Assembly (NCBI GenBank): GCA_021845805.1
Contig: JAJZVD010000005.1
Coordinates: forward strand, 40,510 to 104,509
Source: Pseudomonadota bacterium
GTDB taxonomy: Bacteria > Pseudomonadota > Alphaproteobacteria > Rhodobacterales > Rhodobacteraceae
DNA length: 64,000 nucleotides
Direction of reading: 5' to 3'
In this document: positions 10,090 to 18,478 of the stretch, piece after piece
Numbering within the stretch: position 1 is the first letter of the stretch
Layout: every line of letters starts with the position of its first letter
The notes under the pieces: model-generated
Told to the model about the DNA's origin: nothing
Database searches by the model: none
Seen by the model: only the letters and a program-made list of their open reading frames with translations
Translations under genes and position numbers: made by a program

Positions 10090-10947
10090 ATGTCGGTCAT
10101 TCGGAAAATCCAGGCGAACCTTGACCGCATGTCGCCCGCCGACCGCGAGATCGGCCGCTTCATCGCCGAGAACCCCGACAAGATGCTGGGCCTGTCGTCG
10201 GCCGCGCTGGCGGCCGAAACCGGGCGCAGCCAGTCAAGCGTGGTGAAGTTCGCGCAGCGGCTGGGCTTTGCCAGCTATCAGGACCTGAAGCTTGCCGTCA
10301 GCACCCACCGCGCGCAGGACTGGCGGTTGCCCGCCGGGCCGATCCACGGCTCGATCGCGCAGGAGGACGGCTTTGCCACCGTGCTGGAAAAGCTTGTGTC
10401 GTCGAAGTACCGGGCGATGCGGGAGACCGTGGCCGCGAACGGCGCGCGCGAGGTTGGCCGCGCGGTCGAGGCGCTGGACGCGGCGCGGCGGATCTACCTG
10501 GCGGGGGTGGGCGCCTCGTCGCTGGTGGCAAGCGATCTCAGCTACAAGTTGCTGAAACTGGGCCGCGTGGCGATCCAGAACGGCGACAGCCATGTGCAGA
10601 TGGCCAATGTGGCCGCGGGGGGGCCACAGGATGTGCTGGTCGCGCTGTCCTATTCCGGCACCAGCATGGAGACGCTGAAGATCGCGGAATGCGCCAAGGG
10701 TCGCGGCGCGCGGGTGATCGCGATCACGGGCATGCAGGACAACCCGCTGGCCCGGCTGTCAGACATCCTGCTGCACACGGTGGCGGACGAAGATCACGTC
10801 CGCTCGTCATCGATCACGGCGCGGGATGCGCAACTGGCGCTGACCGACCTGCTGTTCCTGATGATCGTGCAGCGCCAGCCCGACGCGCATGATTTCATCC
10901 ATGAAACCGAAGTTGCCGTGGCGGCGCTGAAATCCGCCGGGCGGTAG
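10090..10947 (+). CDS. RpiR/MurR-family transcriptional regulator (HTH + SIS)
   Basis: A 285-residue regulator. The N-terminal RpiR helix-turn-helix spans about residues 1-75 (SPADREIGRFI, then ETGRSQSSVVKFAQRLGF as the recognition part), and a C-terminal SIS domain covers about 120-260 with YLAGVGASSLVASDLSYKL and LVALSYSGTSMETLKIAECA. SIS domains of this family sense sugar phosphates; MurR of E. coli senses MurNAc-6-phosphate. It is divergent from murA-kinase and lies beside the murQ operon, which is its probable target together with the GAATR(N3)YATTC sites. The ATG at 10090 is used; the frame could also start at GTG 10075, but homologues begin MSVIRKIQ-like. Confidence 0.93.
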   Translation: MSVIRKIQANLDRMSPADREIGRFIAENPDKMLGLSSAALAAETGRSQSSVVKFAQRLGFASYQDLKLAVSTHRAQDWRLPAGPIHGSIAQEDGFATVLEKLVSSKYRAMRETVAANGAREVGRAVEALDAARRIYLAGVGASSLVASDLSYKLLKLGRVAIQNGDSHVQMANVAAGGPQDVLVALSYSGTSMETLKIAECAKGRGARVIAITGMQDNPLARLSDILLHTVADEDHVRSSSITARDAQLALTDLLFLMIVQRQPDAHDFIHETEVAVAALKSAGR

Positions 10948-10958
10948 GCCCGCCCGGC
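10936..10958. terminator. Hairpin at the convergent rpiR/paoC ends
   Basis: Perfect 9-bp GC-rich inverted repeat GCCGGGCGG / CCGCCCGGC with a 5-base loop, overlapping the rpiR stop codon and lying between two convergent genes. There is no T-run on either strand, so it is only a probable bidirectional end signal. Confidence 0.45.
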
Positions 10959-10972
10959 AGGGGCCCGCGCGG

Positions 10973-13234
10973 CTAGCGCAGCGCGGGCAGCACGTCGGCG
11001 ATATGCACCGGGAACCGGCTGGGCCGATAGCCGGTGGCGTGCCAGATGGCGTTGGCGATCGCGCCCACCGTGCCGGTGATCCCGATCTCGCCCACGCCCT
11101 TCACGCCCAGCGGGTTCACCACGGCGTCATCCTCGTGGATCATCAGCGCCACCATGTCATCCAGTGCGGGCACATCGGCCTGCACCGGCACATGATAGCC
11201 CGCCAGGTCGGCATTCATCAGCCGCCCGCTGCGCGGATCGTGCCGCGCCTCTTCGTGCAGGGCGAAGGAGATGCCCCAGATCATCCCGCCCAGAAGCTGG
11301 CTGCGGGCAAGCTTCGGGTTGATGATCCGGCCCGCGGCGAAGGCGCCGACCAGCCGCGTCACCCGCATCTGGCCCAGATCGGGGTCCACCTTCACCTCGG
11401 CGAAGACCGCGCCATGCGACATCAGGGCGTGCCCCTCGGCCGCCTTGGGGTTGCGCACGCCCCGGCCGCGTCCCTGCAACTGCGCCACCCCGGCGCGGGC
11501 GAGGATGTCGGCATAGGCCATGCTGCGGCTTTCGTCGTCGCGCCGGTAAAGCCTGCCGCCGCGGCCAAAGACACCGGCATTGTCGGCGCCGAACAGCGGC
11601 GATTCCGGGTCGGCCAGGGCCAGCGCGGCAAGCTGTGCCACCGCATCCTCGCCCGCGCTGTGCAGCGCCAGGCCCGCGGTCGCGGTATGGCCGGAGCCGC
11701 CCGCCACCCCGCCATCCGGCAGGTCCGACGAGCCGGACCGGAACTCGACGCGGTCGGCGTCGATTCCCAGCGCCTCGGCGGCGATCTGGGCCAGCGCCGT
11801 CCAGGCACCCTGCCCCATGTCGGCCCCCGCGGTTTCCACCAGCGCGCTGCCATCGGCGCGGATCGTGGCACGGGCATCGGCGGCGAACATCGGGCAGTGG
11901 AACACCGCGGTGCCCATGCCCCAGCCGGTCAGCAACCCGCCCGCGTCGCGCATCTGCCGCGGCGCCAGCGGGCGGCCCGCCCAGCCGAACCGCTTCGCGC
12001 CTTCGGCGTAGCATTCGCGCAGGGCCTTCGACGAGAACGGCTTGCCCGTAATCGGCTCTGTTTCGGCATAATTGGCCAGCCGGAACGCCAGCGGGTCCAT
12101 CCCGCAAGCTTCCGCCGCCACGTCCAGCGCAACCTCCAGCGCGGCCGATCCCGAGGCCTCGCCGGGGGCGCGCATCGGGCCGGGGGTGCCGATGTCCATC
12201 CGCACGGCGGAATGGGTGGTCAGGATCGCGGGGCTTTCGTAAAGCGGGCGCGAGGCCGCCGCCGCGGGTTCGATGAAGTCATCGAAGCTTGACGTGGCCG
12301 CAACCGCATGGTGGTGCAGCGCGGTCAGCCGGCCTTCGGCATCCATCCCCATCCGCAGGGTCTGCCGGGTCTGGCCGCGGTGCCCCACGGGGCCGAACAT
12401 CTGCGCCCGGGTCAGCGCCAGCTTCACCGGCCGCCCCAGCATGCGCGCGGCGAGGATGCCCAGGATCTGCGGGCCGTTCACGATGGCCTTCGACCCGAAC
12501 CCCCCGCCCAGGAAGGGCGAGCGCAGCAGCACGTTTTCCGGCGGCACCCCGAAGAAGCCCGCGATGGTGCCCCGCGCCATCACCAGCGCCTGATTCGGCA
12601 TGTCGAGCGTCAGGCGGTCGCCCTGCCACTCGGCCACTAGCGCGTGCGGCTCCATCGCGTTGTGATATTGCGGTGGCGTGTCGATCTCGGCCGTGATGCG
12701 CTGCGCCGCTGCGGCAAGACCGGCCTCGACGTCGCCATGGGCCACGCGGGCGGGGCCGCCGATGCCGACCGCCTGCGGCGCATAGGGCGCGCCCGTTTCC
12801 ATCGTCACCCGCGCGGGTTCGGCCGCATAGCGCGGGGCCAGCAGGGCCGCACCCTCGGTCGCGGCCTCGAGCGTTTCGGCCACGACCAGCGCGATCGGCT
12901 GCCCGGCATAGCGCACGCGGTCATCCTGCAACACTTCGATGCGGAAGCCGAAGGGCAGCAGCTTTTCATCGGGGTCGCGCGCCAAGGGCGGGCGGTTCGC
13001 GGGCGTCAGCACCTCGACCACGCCGGGATGCGCGCGGGCCGCGGCCACATCCAGATGGGTGACGCGGCCGCGCGCGATGGTGGCGGTGGCGACCACGGCA
13101 TGAAGCATCCCGGCCGGGTGATTGTCTGCCGCGAAGGTGGCGGTGCCCGTCACCTTCTGGAATCCGTCGCGGCGACTCAGCGGCTGGCCGACGGAAGACC
13201 CCATGCGGGGCGGAAAGGTCAGTGTGTCAGGCAT
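10973..13234 (-). CDS. paoC: Aldehyde oxidoreductase molybdenum-binding subunit (PaoC/YagR type)
   Basis: Large subunit of a xanthine-oxidase-family enzyme that holds the molybdenum cofactor and oxidises aldehydes. The 753 residues (PaoC of E. coli is about 730) begin with the family start (GQPLSRRDGFQKVTGTATF). They include the FLGGGFGSKA cofactor loop near residues 239-248, PMRAPGEASGSAALE, and the catalytic glutamate in GVKGVGEIGITG near the C-terminus. Its ATG overlaps the paoB stop by 8 bases. It is the third gene of a paoABC operon; no XdhC-like maturation factor (PaoD) is next to it in this window. Confidence 0.93.
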   Translation of the reverse strand: MPDTLTFPPRMGSSVGQPLSRRDGFQKVTGTATFAADNHPAGMLHAVVATATIARGRVTHLDVAAARAHPGVVEVLTPANRPPLARDPDEKLLPFGFRIEVLQDDRVRYAGQPIALVVAETLEAATEGAALLAPRYAAEPARVTMETGAPYAPQAVGIGGPARVAHGDVEAGLAAAAQRITAEIDTPPQYHNAMEPHALVAEWQGDRLTLDMPNQALVMARGTIAGFFGVPPENVLLRSPFLGGGFGSKAIVNGPQILGILAARMLGRPVKLALTRAQMFGPVGHRGQTRQTLRMGMDAEGRLTALHHHAVAATSSFDDFIEPAAAASRPLYESPAILTTHSAVRMDIGTPGPMRAPGEASGSAALEVALDVAAEACGMDPLAFRLANYAETEPITGKPFSSKALRECYAEGAKRFGWAGRPLAPRQMRDAGGLLTGWGMGTAVFHCPMFAADARATIRADGSALVETAGADMGQGAWTALAQIAAEALGIDADRVEFRSGSSDLPDGGVAGGSGHTATAGLALHSAGEDAVAQLAALALADPESPLFGADNAGVFGRGGRLYRRDDESRSMAYADILARAGVAQLQGRGRGVRNPKAAEGHALMSHGAVFAEVKVDPDLGQMRVTRLVGAFAAGRIINPKLARSQLLGGMIWGISFALHEEARHDPRSGRLMNADLAGYHVPVQADVPALDDMVALMIHEDDAVVNPLGVKGVGEIGITGTVGAIANAIWHATGYRPSRFPVHIADVLPALR

Positions 13235-14285
13235 GGGTCAGGCTTTCCTCGGTGGCGGCAAAGGGCGAGGCGGGCAGGGCGGGGATGCGGGCCGGGGTTC
13301 CGGCCGCCGCCAGCATCAGCGTCCGCACGATCAGGCGGCGGGCAAGTTCGATCTTCGCCTCGCCCCCGTTGGCGGGGCGGGCATCGGCCAGCGCGGCATG
13401 GGCGGCCGCCTCGAAGGCGTCGCGGCCAAGGGCCGCCCCGGCCAGCAGCGCCTCGGCGTCTGTCGCGCGCCAGGGCCGGGCGGCCACGCCACCCAGCGCA
13501 AGCCGCGCCTCGCGGATGGTGCCGTCTTCCCAGCGCAGCATGGCGGCCACCGACACCAGCGCGAAGGCGTAGGACGTGCGCTCGCGCAGCTTCATGTAGC
13601 GCGCATGCTGGCGGAAGCCTGCGGCGGCCGGGGGCAGGCGGATCGCGGTGACCAGCTCACCCGGGGCCAGCGCGGTGTCCTGCGCGGGTGTCAGGCCGGG
13701 CAGATGGTGGAACGCGGTCACCGGCACCTCGCGCGCGCCAGCGGGCCCGGCGATTTCCACCACCGCATCCAGTGCGGCCAGCGGCACGCAGAAATCCGAC
13801 GGATGGGTTGCGATGCAGGCGTCGGACCAGCCGAGGATCGCCATCCCCTCGTCCACCCCGCCCACCGCATCGCAGCCCGCGCCGGGGCTGCGGCGGTTGC
13901 AGGCGCTGGCCATATCCTGAAAGTAGCGGCAGCGGGTCTTCTGCATCAGATTGCCACCCACCGTGGCAGCATTGCGCAACTGCGCCGACGCGCCCGCAAG
14001 GATCGCCTCGGCCAGCGCCGGATAATCGCGCAGGATCCCGTCGTCGCGCGCCAGATCGCTGTTGCGCACCATCGCCCCGATCCGGGTCGCGCCATCGGGC
14101 AGCCGCTCGATCCGGTCCAGCCCGGGCAGCCGCGTCACGTCGACCAGAACGCCCGGCCGCGCCACGCCCAGCTTCATCAGATCAAGCAGGTTGGTCCCGG
14201 CGGCAAGGTAGGCGGCCCCGGGGGTGGCGCCAAGCACCAGCGCCTCGGCCAGCGTGGCGGGGCGGTGATAATCGAACCTGTTCAT
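13227..14285 (-). CDS. paoB: Aldehyde oxidoreductase FAD-binding subunit (PaoB/YagS type)
   Basis: FAD subunit of 352 residues that passes electrons from the iron-sulfur subunit to the acceptor. It has the FAD loop AAGTNLLDLMKLGV (residues 27-40) and ATVGGNLMQKTRCRYFQ (107-123). The stretch from about 118 to 140 contains CRYFQDMASACNRRSPGAGC, the extra cysteine-rich insert that binds a 4Fe-4S cluster in E. coli PaoB, which supports the Pao assignment over plain xanthine dehydrogenase. The ATG overlaps the paoA stop in ATGA. Confidence 0.93.
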   Translation of the reverse strand: MNRFDYHRPATLAEALVLGATPGAAYLAAGTNLLDLMKLGVARPGVLVDVTRLPGLDRIERLPDGATRIGAMVRNSDLARDDGILRDYPALAEAILAGASAQLRNAATVGGNLMQKTRCRYFQDMASACNRRSPGAGCDAVGGVDEGMAILGWSDACIATHPSDFCVPLAALDAVVEIAGPAGAREVPVTAFHHLPGLTPAQDTALAPGELVTAIRLPPAAAGFRQHARYMKLRERTSYAFALVSVAAMLRWEDGTIREARLALGGVAARPWRATDAEALLAGAALGRDAFEAAAHAALADARPANGGEAKIELARRLIVRTLMLAAAGTPARIPALPASPFAATEESLTHA

Positions 14286-14776
14286 GCGGTTTTCCTTTCC
14301 TCGGCGGTGCGCGCGGCCTGCGCGGCCAGCACCGCCTCGACGATTCCGTGGTAGGCGCCGCAGCGGCAGATGTTGCCGCTCATGCCTTCGCGGATGCGCT
14401 CGGGGTCGGTGCCCGCCTCGCCCTCGGCGATCAGGCCCACGGCCGAGACGATCTGCCCCGGCGTGCAGAAGCCGCACTGGAACGCGTCATGTTCGATGAA
14501 GGCGGCCTGCACCGGGTGCAGGGTTTCGCCGCGGGCCAGGCCCTCGACGGTCGTCACCGCGGCGCCATCGACGCTGAGCGCCAGCGTCAGGCAGGAATTC
14601 ACCCGACGGCCATCCACCAGCACGGTGCAGGCACCGCACTGGCCGCGGTCGCAGCCCTTCTTGGCGCCGGTCAGGTGAAGCCGCTCGCGCAGCAGGTCAA
14701 GCAGGGTCACCCGGGGGTCATCCAGGCGCAGGCTTTGCGCCGTGCCGTTGATCGTCAGGGTCAGAGGGTAGGTCAT
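14282..14776 (-). CDS. paoA: Aldehyde oxidoreductase 2Fe-2S subunit (PaoA/YagT type)
   Basis: A 164-residue subunit with two 2Fe-2S clusters: CDRGQCGACTVLVDGR with a further Cys in RVNSC (plant-ferredoxin type), and CGFCTPGQ with NICRCGAY. E. coli PaoA starts with a Tat signal and acts in the periplasm; here the protein starts MTYPLTLTING with no signal sequence and no usable upstream extension, so this complex should be cytoplasmic. The ATG has a good ribosome site (GGGAGC, 5-base spacer). It is the first gene of paoABC, about 150 bases downstream of a TetR-operated promoter. Confidence 0.93.
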   Translation of the reverse strand: MTYPLTLTINGTAQSLRLDDPRVTLLDLLRERLHLTGAKKGCDRGQCGACTVLVDGRRVNSCLTLALSVDGAAVTTVEGLARGETLHPVQAAFIEHDAFQCGFCTPGQIVSAVGLIAEGEAGTDPERIREGMSGNICRCGAYHGIVEAVLAAQAARTAEERKTA

Positions 14777-14925
14777 GAAGGCTCCCATCGCTCCAGGGGG
14801 TGGACCTGCGCGGGCCGCCATGCGACGACGGGGGCAGGCCAGTGGCAGCAAGGGCGACCGGCCGGGGGTCGGGCGCCTTGGTTCTGGCTGAGGTTGAAAC
14901 GGCTCCCGTTCACGGGGCTGTCCAT

Positions 14926-14954
14926 GTTATACGGAGGATGCCTCCGTTTATCAA
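14926..14954 (-). promoter_or_regulatory. paoABC promoter with TetR operator in the spacer
   Basis: On the minus strand TTGATA (14954-14949) and TATAAC (14931-14926) are separated by exactly 17 bases, each one mismatch from consensus. The perfect palindrome ACGGAGG-ATG-CCTCCGT (14931-14947) fills the spacer and touches the -10, so a bound TetR dimer would exclude RNA polymerase. The predicted transcript start is near 14919, leaving a leader of about 140 bases before paoA. Confidence 0.75.
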
Positions 14955-14979
14955 GAGGCGAGGTGCGCTGAAGGCGAAG

Positions 14980-15570
14980 ATGGTGCAGGACGCGGAAAAG
15001 CCAAGCCGGAAACCCCGCGCGGATTCCATCCGGAACCGCGAATTGCTGCTGGAGGCGGCCAAGGCCGTGTTCAGCGCGGGCGGGTCCGGCGCCAGCCTCG
15101 AGGCCGTGGCGCGCGCCGCCGGTGTCGGGATCGGCACGCTTTACCGCCACTTCCCCACCCGCGACGCGCTGTTCGAGGCCGTCTACCGGCGCGAGGTGGA
15201 ACAGCTGTCGGACCTGGCGGTGACGCTTGCCGCCACCACCCCGCCCGAAGAGGCGCTGCGGCGCTGGCTGCAGGCGACGGTGGAACTGGCGGCGACCAAG
15301 AAGGGGATGCTGGCCGCGCTGGAACTGGCGGCCGAGGGGCGGGCCGAGCTTTACGCCTATTCCTCGGACCGGATGCAGGCTGCGGCAGGAACGCTGGTGG
15401 CGCGCGCCCGCGCCGCCGGTGCAATCCGCGCCGACCTGAGCGCCGAAGAGATGCTGCGCGCCGTCCTTGGCCTTGTGGGCGCCTGGTACCGCAGCGGCAC
15501 GCCCGGCTGGCAGGACACGGTGCGGCGGCTGGTCGACGTGTTCGTGGACGGGATGCGGGCGGGGGCGTGA
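14980..15570 (+). CDS. TetR/AcrR-family transcriptional regulator
   Basis: A 196-residue repressor. The N-terminal TetR DNA-binding domain has NRELLLEAAKAVFSAGG and the helix-turn-helix plus signature VARAAGVGIGTLYRHFPTRD (about residues 44-63), followed by a variable ligand-binding part of all-helical character. The ATG at 14980 (MVQDAEK) is chosen because a longer frame starting at 14938 would place the start codon in the middle of the palindromic operator and leave no ribosome-site spacing. It is divergent from paoABC and is the likely repressor of that operon and of itself; the inducer is probably an aldehyde or aromatic compound (inference). Confidence 0.92.
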   Translation: MVQDAEKPSRKPRADSIRNRELLLEAAKAVFSAGGSGASLEAVARAAGVGIGTLYRHFPTRDALFEAVYRREVEQLSDLAVTLAATTPPEEALRRWLQATVELAATKKGMLAALELAAEGRAELYAYSSDRMQAAAGTLVARARAAGAIRADLSAEEMLRAVLGLVGAWYRSGTPGWQDTVRRLVDVFVDGMRAGA

Positions 15571-15622
15571 ACCCGTGCGCCGCGGCGCAATCCACCGATC
15601 CTTCAGGGGTTTGGAGGAGAGG

Positions 15623-15698
15623 TGGTGCCGGTGAAGGGACTCGAACCCCCGACCCCATCATTACGAATGACGTGCTCTACCAGCTGAGCTACACCGGC
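15623..15698 (-). tRNA. tRNA-Thr, anticodon CGT
   Basis: The minus strand folds as a cloverleaf: acceptor GCCGGTG / CACCGGC, D arm GCTCAGCTGGTAGAGC, anticodon loop TTCGTAA with anticodon CGT (reads ACG), and T arm with GGTTCGAGTCC. The discriminator base A at 15626 is followed by an encoded CCA at 15625-15623. The length is 76 bases. Confidence 0.97.
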
Positions 15699-15743
15699 TC
15701 TGGTGGCGGGGCTGATAGCATCATCCTTTGGGGGTGTGTAGCC

Positions 15744-17153
15744 CTAATTTGCACCTTCCTGCGCGGGGTCCCGGCCCGGGGCGGGGTCGCCGACAATCAG
15801 GGGAAGCATCTCGCTTCCGGGGGGCGTGGCGGGGGCGGGGGGTTCGCGCCAGGTGAGCGAATCGAAGCTGCCGCACTGGTCGCAGACGGCGGCCCAGGTG
15901 CCGTGGACCGTGTTGCAGCTGTCGCAGACCCATTGCGGCCCGCGCGAGGCGGTCAGCGCCCGTGCAAGCCAGCCGCGCACCACGGCGTCGGGCGAGCCTT
16001 CGCCGCGCTCGATCGCGGCCATGATGGCCATCACCCGCGCGGTGGGGTGGCGATCTGGCAGGTCGCCCAGCGCCTTGCGGGCCGCGGCGTAATCCTGTGC
16101 GGTCAGGTTCAGCTCGGCGATCAGCAGCTTCGTTTCCTCGTCCGCGGGGCGGATGTCGGTCAGGAAGCGGAAGCGGGTGATGCGTTCGCCGGGGGTTTCG
16201 GCCGGCGCGATGTCGGCGAAGGCGGCGGCAAGGTCGGGGTGCGGCTGCGATTCCCAGGCCTTGCGCAGAACGCGCGCGGCGTGGCGGCCGTCGCCCGCGG
16301 CGATGTAGGCGCGCGCGGCCATCGCGGCGGCGGGCACCAGATCGGGCGACTGGCGATTCGCCGCAACCGCGGCGTCACGCGCCTCGGCCGACTTGCCCGC
16401 GGCCAGAAGGTCGCGCGCCTCCTGCAGGGCCAGCACGGCATCGCGGCGGCGGTGCACGTCGCGCGGCAGGGCGCCCGATTGCCGCTTGGCCGCCAGCGTC
16501 ACCCGCGCGCCCTTCCAGTCGCCCGCACCCGCCTGCAGCTTCAGCAGCATGTCCTGCACCTCTTCGTGCCGGGGCTTCAGCGCAAAGGCCTTTTCCGCCA
16601 GCTTCAGCGCGGTGTCGGTGTCGCCCTCGGCCAGTTTCTGCTTCAGGATCCCGCGCACCCCCACGAAGCGGGTGCGTTCGTCCGACAGCAGGCGCTTGTA
16701 GGCCTCGGTCGCGCGGCCGGTTTCGCCCGCCATCTCGGCGGCCTGGGCGGCGACCAGCGTGGTCAGGTGGGGGCGGCGCAGATAGCGTTCGGCCTTGCCC
16801 GCGCGCTGCAGCGCCACGCGCCCTTCGCCCGAGGCCAGCGCCATCAGGCTTTCGGAAAGCGCCTCGAAGCCCTTGCGTTCGCGGCTGCGGTCGAAGGCGC
16901 GGGTCAGCGCGGTCTCGTCGCCGTTGAAGAACCGCACCAGCGCCACCAGAATGCCGACCAGCCGGAACAGAAGCCAGATCGCGGCTAGCAGCAGGACCCC
17001 GGCGATGAGTGCCTGCACCGGGCCCAGCGTCACTTCCCAGCCCTGCAGCGCGATGCGCAGGTCGCCCCCGGTCTGCAACAGGTAGCCGGTGGCGATGGTC
17101 AGCACGGCCACCAGCACCACGAACATGAGGATCTTCAGCAGAGACCAGATCAT
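15744..17153 (-). CDS. hemY: HemY-like membrane TPR protein with C-terminal zinc ribbon
   Basis: A 469-residue protein of the HemY N-terminal family. Two transmembrane segments lie at about residues 7-26 and 45-70, and TPR-like helical repeats run from about 90 to 390, with the family block RHEEVQDMLLKLQAG. The C-terminus adds a rubredoxin-type zinc knuckle: CDSC, then CDQCGSFDSLTW (about residues 412-440), as in LapB/YciM. The gene follows hemD and a mitofilin-like gene, an order long known in Rhodobacteraceae. Despite the name it is not a protoporphyrinogen oxidase; a membrane scaffold role in tetrapyrrole or envelope biogenesis is the usual view. Confidence 0.88.
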   Translation of the reverse strand: MIWSLLKILMFVVLVAVLTIATGYLLQTGGDLRIALQGWEVTLGPVQALIAGVLLLAAIWLLFRLVGILVALVRFFNGDETALTRAFDRSRERKGFEALSESLMALASGEGRVALQRAGKAERYLRRPHLTTLVAAQAAEMAGETGRATEAYKRLLSDERTRFVGVRGILKQKLAEGDTDTALKLAEKAFALKPRHEEVQDMLLKLQAGAGDWKGARVTLAAKRQSGALPRDVHRRRDAVLALQEARDLLAAGKSAEARDAAVAANRQSPDLVPAAAMAARAYIAAGDGRHAARVLRKAWESQPHPDLAAAFADIAPAETPGERITRFRFLTDIRPADEETKLLIAELNLTAQDYAAARKALGDLPDRHPTARVMAIMAAIERGEGSPDAVVRGWLARALTASRGPQWVCDSCNTVHGTWAAVCDQCGSFDSLTWREPPAPATPPGSEMLPLIVGDPAPGRDPAQEGAN

Positions 17154-17164
17154 CGCCGTCTCTC

Positions 17165-18403
17165 CTATTTCCCGGCCAGCGATTGGGCCATCGCATCGGC
17201 CGCAGCCAAGGCGGCCGCCCGCCGGTCGGCGCCGTCCAGCCAGTCGGCCATCGCGGTCCGGCCCGCCTCGGGCAGCGCGCCGATTTCGGTCAGCGCGGCG
17301 GGCAGGTCGGCCCGGCGCAGCGCGGCCTCGGCGCGCGAGAGCACGGCATCGGGGTCGCTTCCCTCGCGCGGGGTCAGCGAGCGCAGGCCGGTCTGGGTGC
17401 GCAGGAAGGCGCCGACGCGCGCCCAGAGCCCCGTCCCCATGGTGGCCTTGACCGAGGCCGCAAGCCCCGCGCGCGCGGCGGAGGGGAAGGTCGCCTGCAA
17501 TTCGGCCAGCGTCGGCACACCCTTGGCGGCCGCGGCGGCCAGCGCGGCGGGCGGGGTCACCCCCTGCGCCGTCAGGTCGGCCAGGGCGGGGGCAAAGCTG
17601 CCGCCCACGTCAAGCGCGGTCTGCACCCGGGTCAGCGCGGCGCGTTCCAGCGCGGCGCGGGCGATCGCCTCGGCATCGGCCTTGAACGCGGTGGCCTGCT
17701 GGGCGGCGGCGTCGATGCGGGCATTGGCCTTGGCGGCGACATCCGCGATCTGCTGGGCCAGTTGCGCGTTCTGCTGCTTCTGCGCCTCGAGCGCCGATTG
17801 CAGTGCGGCCAGCACGTCGGGTGCCACCGCGCGCCCGTCGGCCGCCGGGGCCCCGGCAGGCGCCCCGGCCGCGATGCGCGCGGTCAGGTCATCGACCGCC
17901 TTTTGCAGGGCATCGGTGCGGGCGGTCAGGTCGTCACGCAGGCTGGCCAGTGCGGCGGTCTGGTCGCGCGCCGCGGCATCAAGCCTTGCAGGCAGCGCAT
18001 CGGCGGCGGCCACCCTGGCCGACAGGGCGGAAAGCGCCTGCTGCACCTGGGCCACGGCGGCGGCCTGCGCCTTGGCGGCGGCGGCGTCGGCATCCAGCCG
18101 CTGTGCGAGGGCGGCGGGGTCGGCCGCCGTCGGGGTCAGCGGCCAGCCGGGGGTCTGCAGGTTCTTGGCCGCGACAAAGCCGATGGCCGCGGCCAGAGCC
18201 CCGCCCAGCAGCAGGGGGGCCACCCCGGCCCCGCCGCGGCGACGGGCCGGTGCGGGGGCCGACCTTGGCGGGGGCGCGGGCTCTGGTTCCGGCTCTGGCC
18301 TGGGGTCGGGATCGACGGGCGCCGGGATCGGGTCTGCCTCGCGGATCGGCGCGTCCGGCGCGGCGGCGGTATCCGGATCCAGAGGCTTGTCGTTCTCGGC
18401 CAT
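17165..18403 (-). CDS. Mitofilin/Mic60-family inner membrane protein
   Basis: A 412-residue protein with a Pro/Glu/Asp-rich cytoplasmic N-terminus (about 1-55), a single transmembrane helix around 58-80 (GVAPLLLGGALAAAIGFVAA) and a long Ala/Gln-rich coiled coil (about 95-270). A mitofilin-like C-terminal helical part contains TGLRSLTPREGSDPDAVLSR and LRRADLPAALTEIGALP. This layout matches the alphaproteobacterial ancestor of mitochondrial Mic60, which bends membranes and supports intracytoplasmic membranes in Rhodobacter. It lies between hemD and the HemY-like gene (11 bases before the latter), so it is in a tetrapyrrole-linked operon. Confidence 0.85.
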   Translation of the reverse strand: MAENDKPLDPDTAAAPDAPIREADPIPAPVDPDPRPEPEPEPAPPPRSAPAPARRRGGAGVAPLLLGGALAAAIGFVAAKNLQTPGWPLTPTAADPAALAQRLDADAAAAKAQAAAVAQVQQALSALSARVAAADALPARLDAAARDQTAALASLRDDLTARTDALQKAVDDLTARIAAGAPAGAPAADGRAVAPDVLAALQSALEAQKQQNAQLAQQIADVAAKANARIDAAAQQATAFKADAEAIARAALERAALTRVQTALDVGGSFAPALADLTAQGVTPPAALAAAAAKGVPTLAELQATFPSAARAGLAASVKATMGTGLWARVGAFLRTQTGLRSLTPREGSDPDAVLSRAEAALRRADLPAALTEIGALPEAGRTAMADWLDGADRRAAALAAADAMAQSLAGK

Positions 18404-18478
18404 CGGCGGTGTTCCTCGGGTTGCGCGGGCGCGGGCGCCCTGCCATCGGCGAAGCTTAGACCGCGGTCGCCCGCCGCT

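Noticed and set aside
14938..14940. ATG as the TetR start
   Set aside because: It is the centre of the perfect palindrome ACGGAGG-ATG-CCTCCGT and has no ribosome-site spacing; 14980 fits better.
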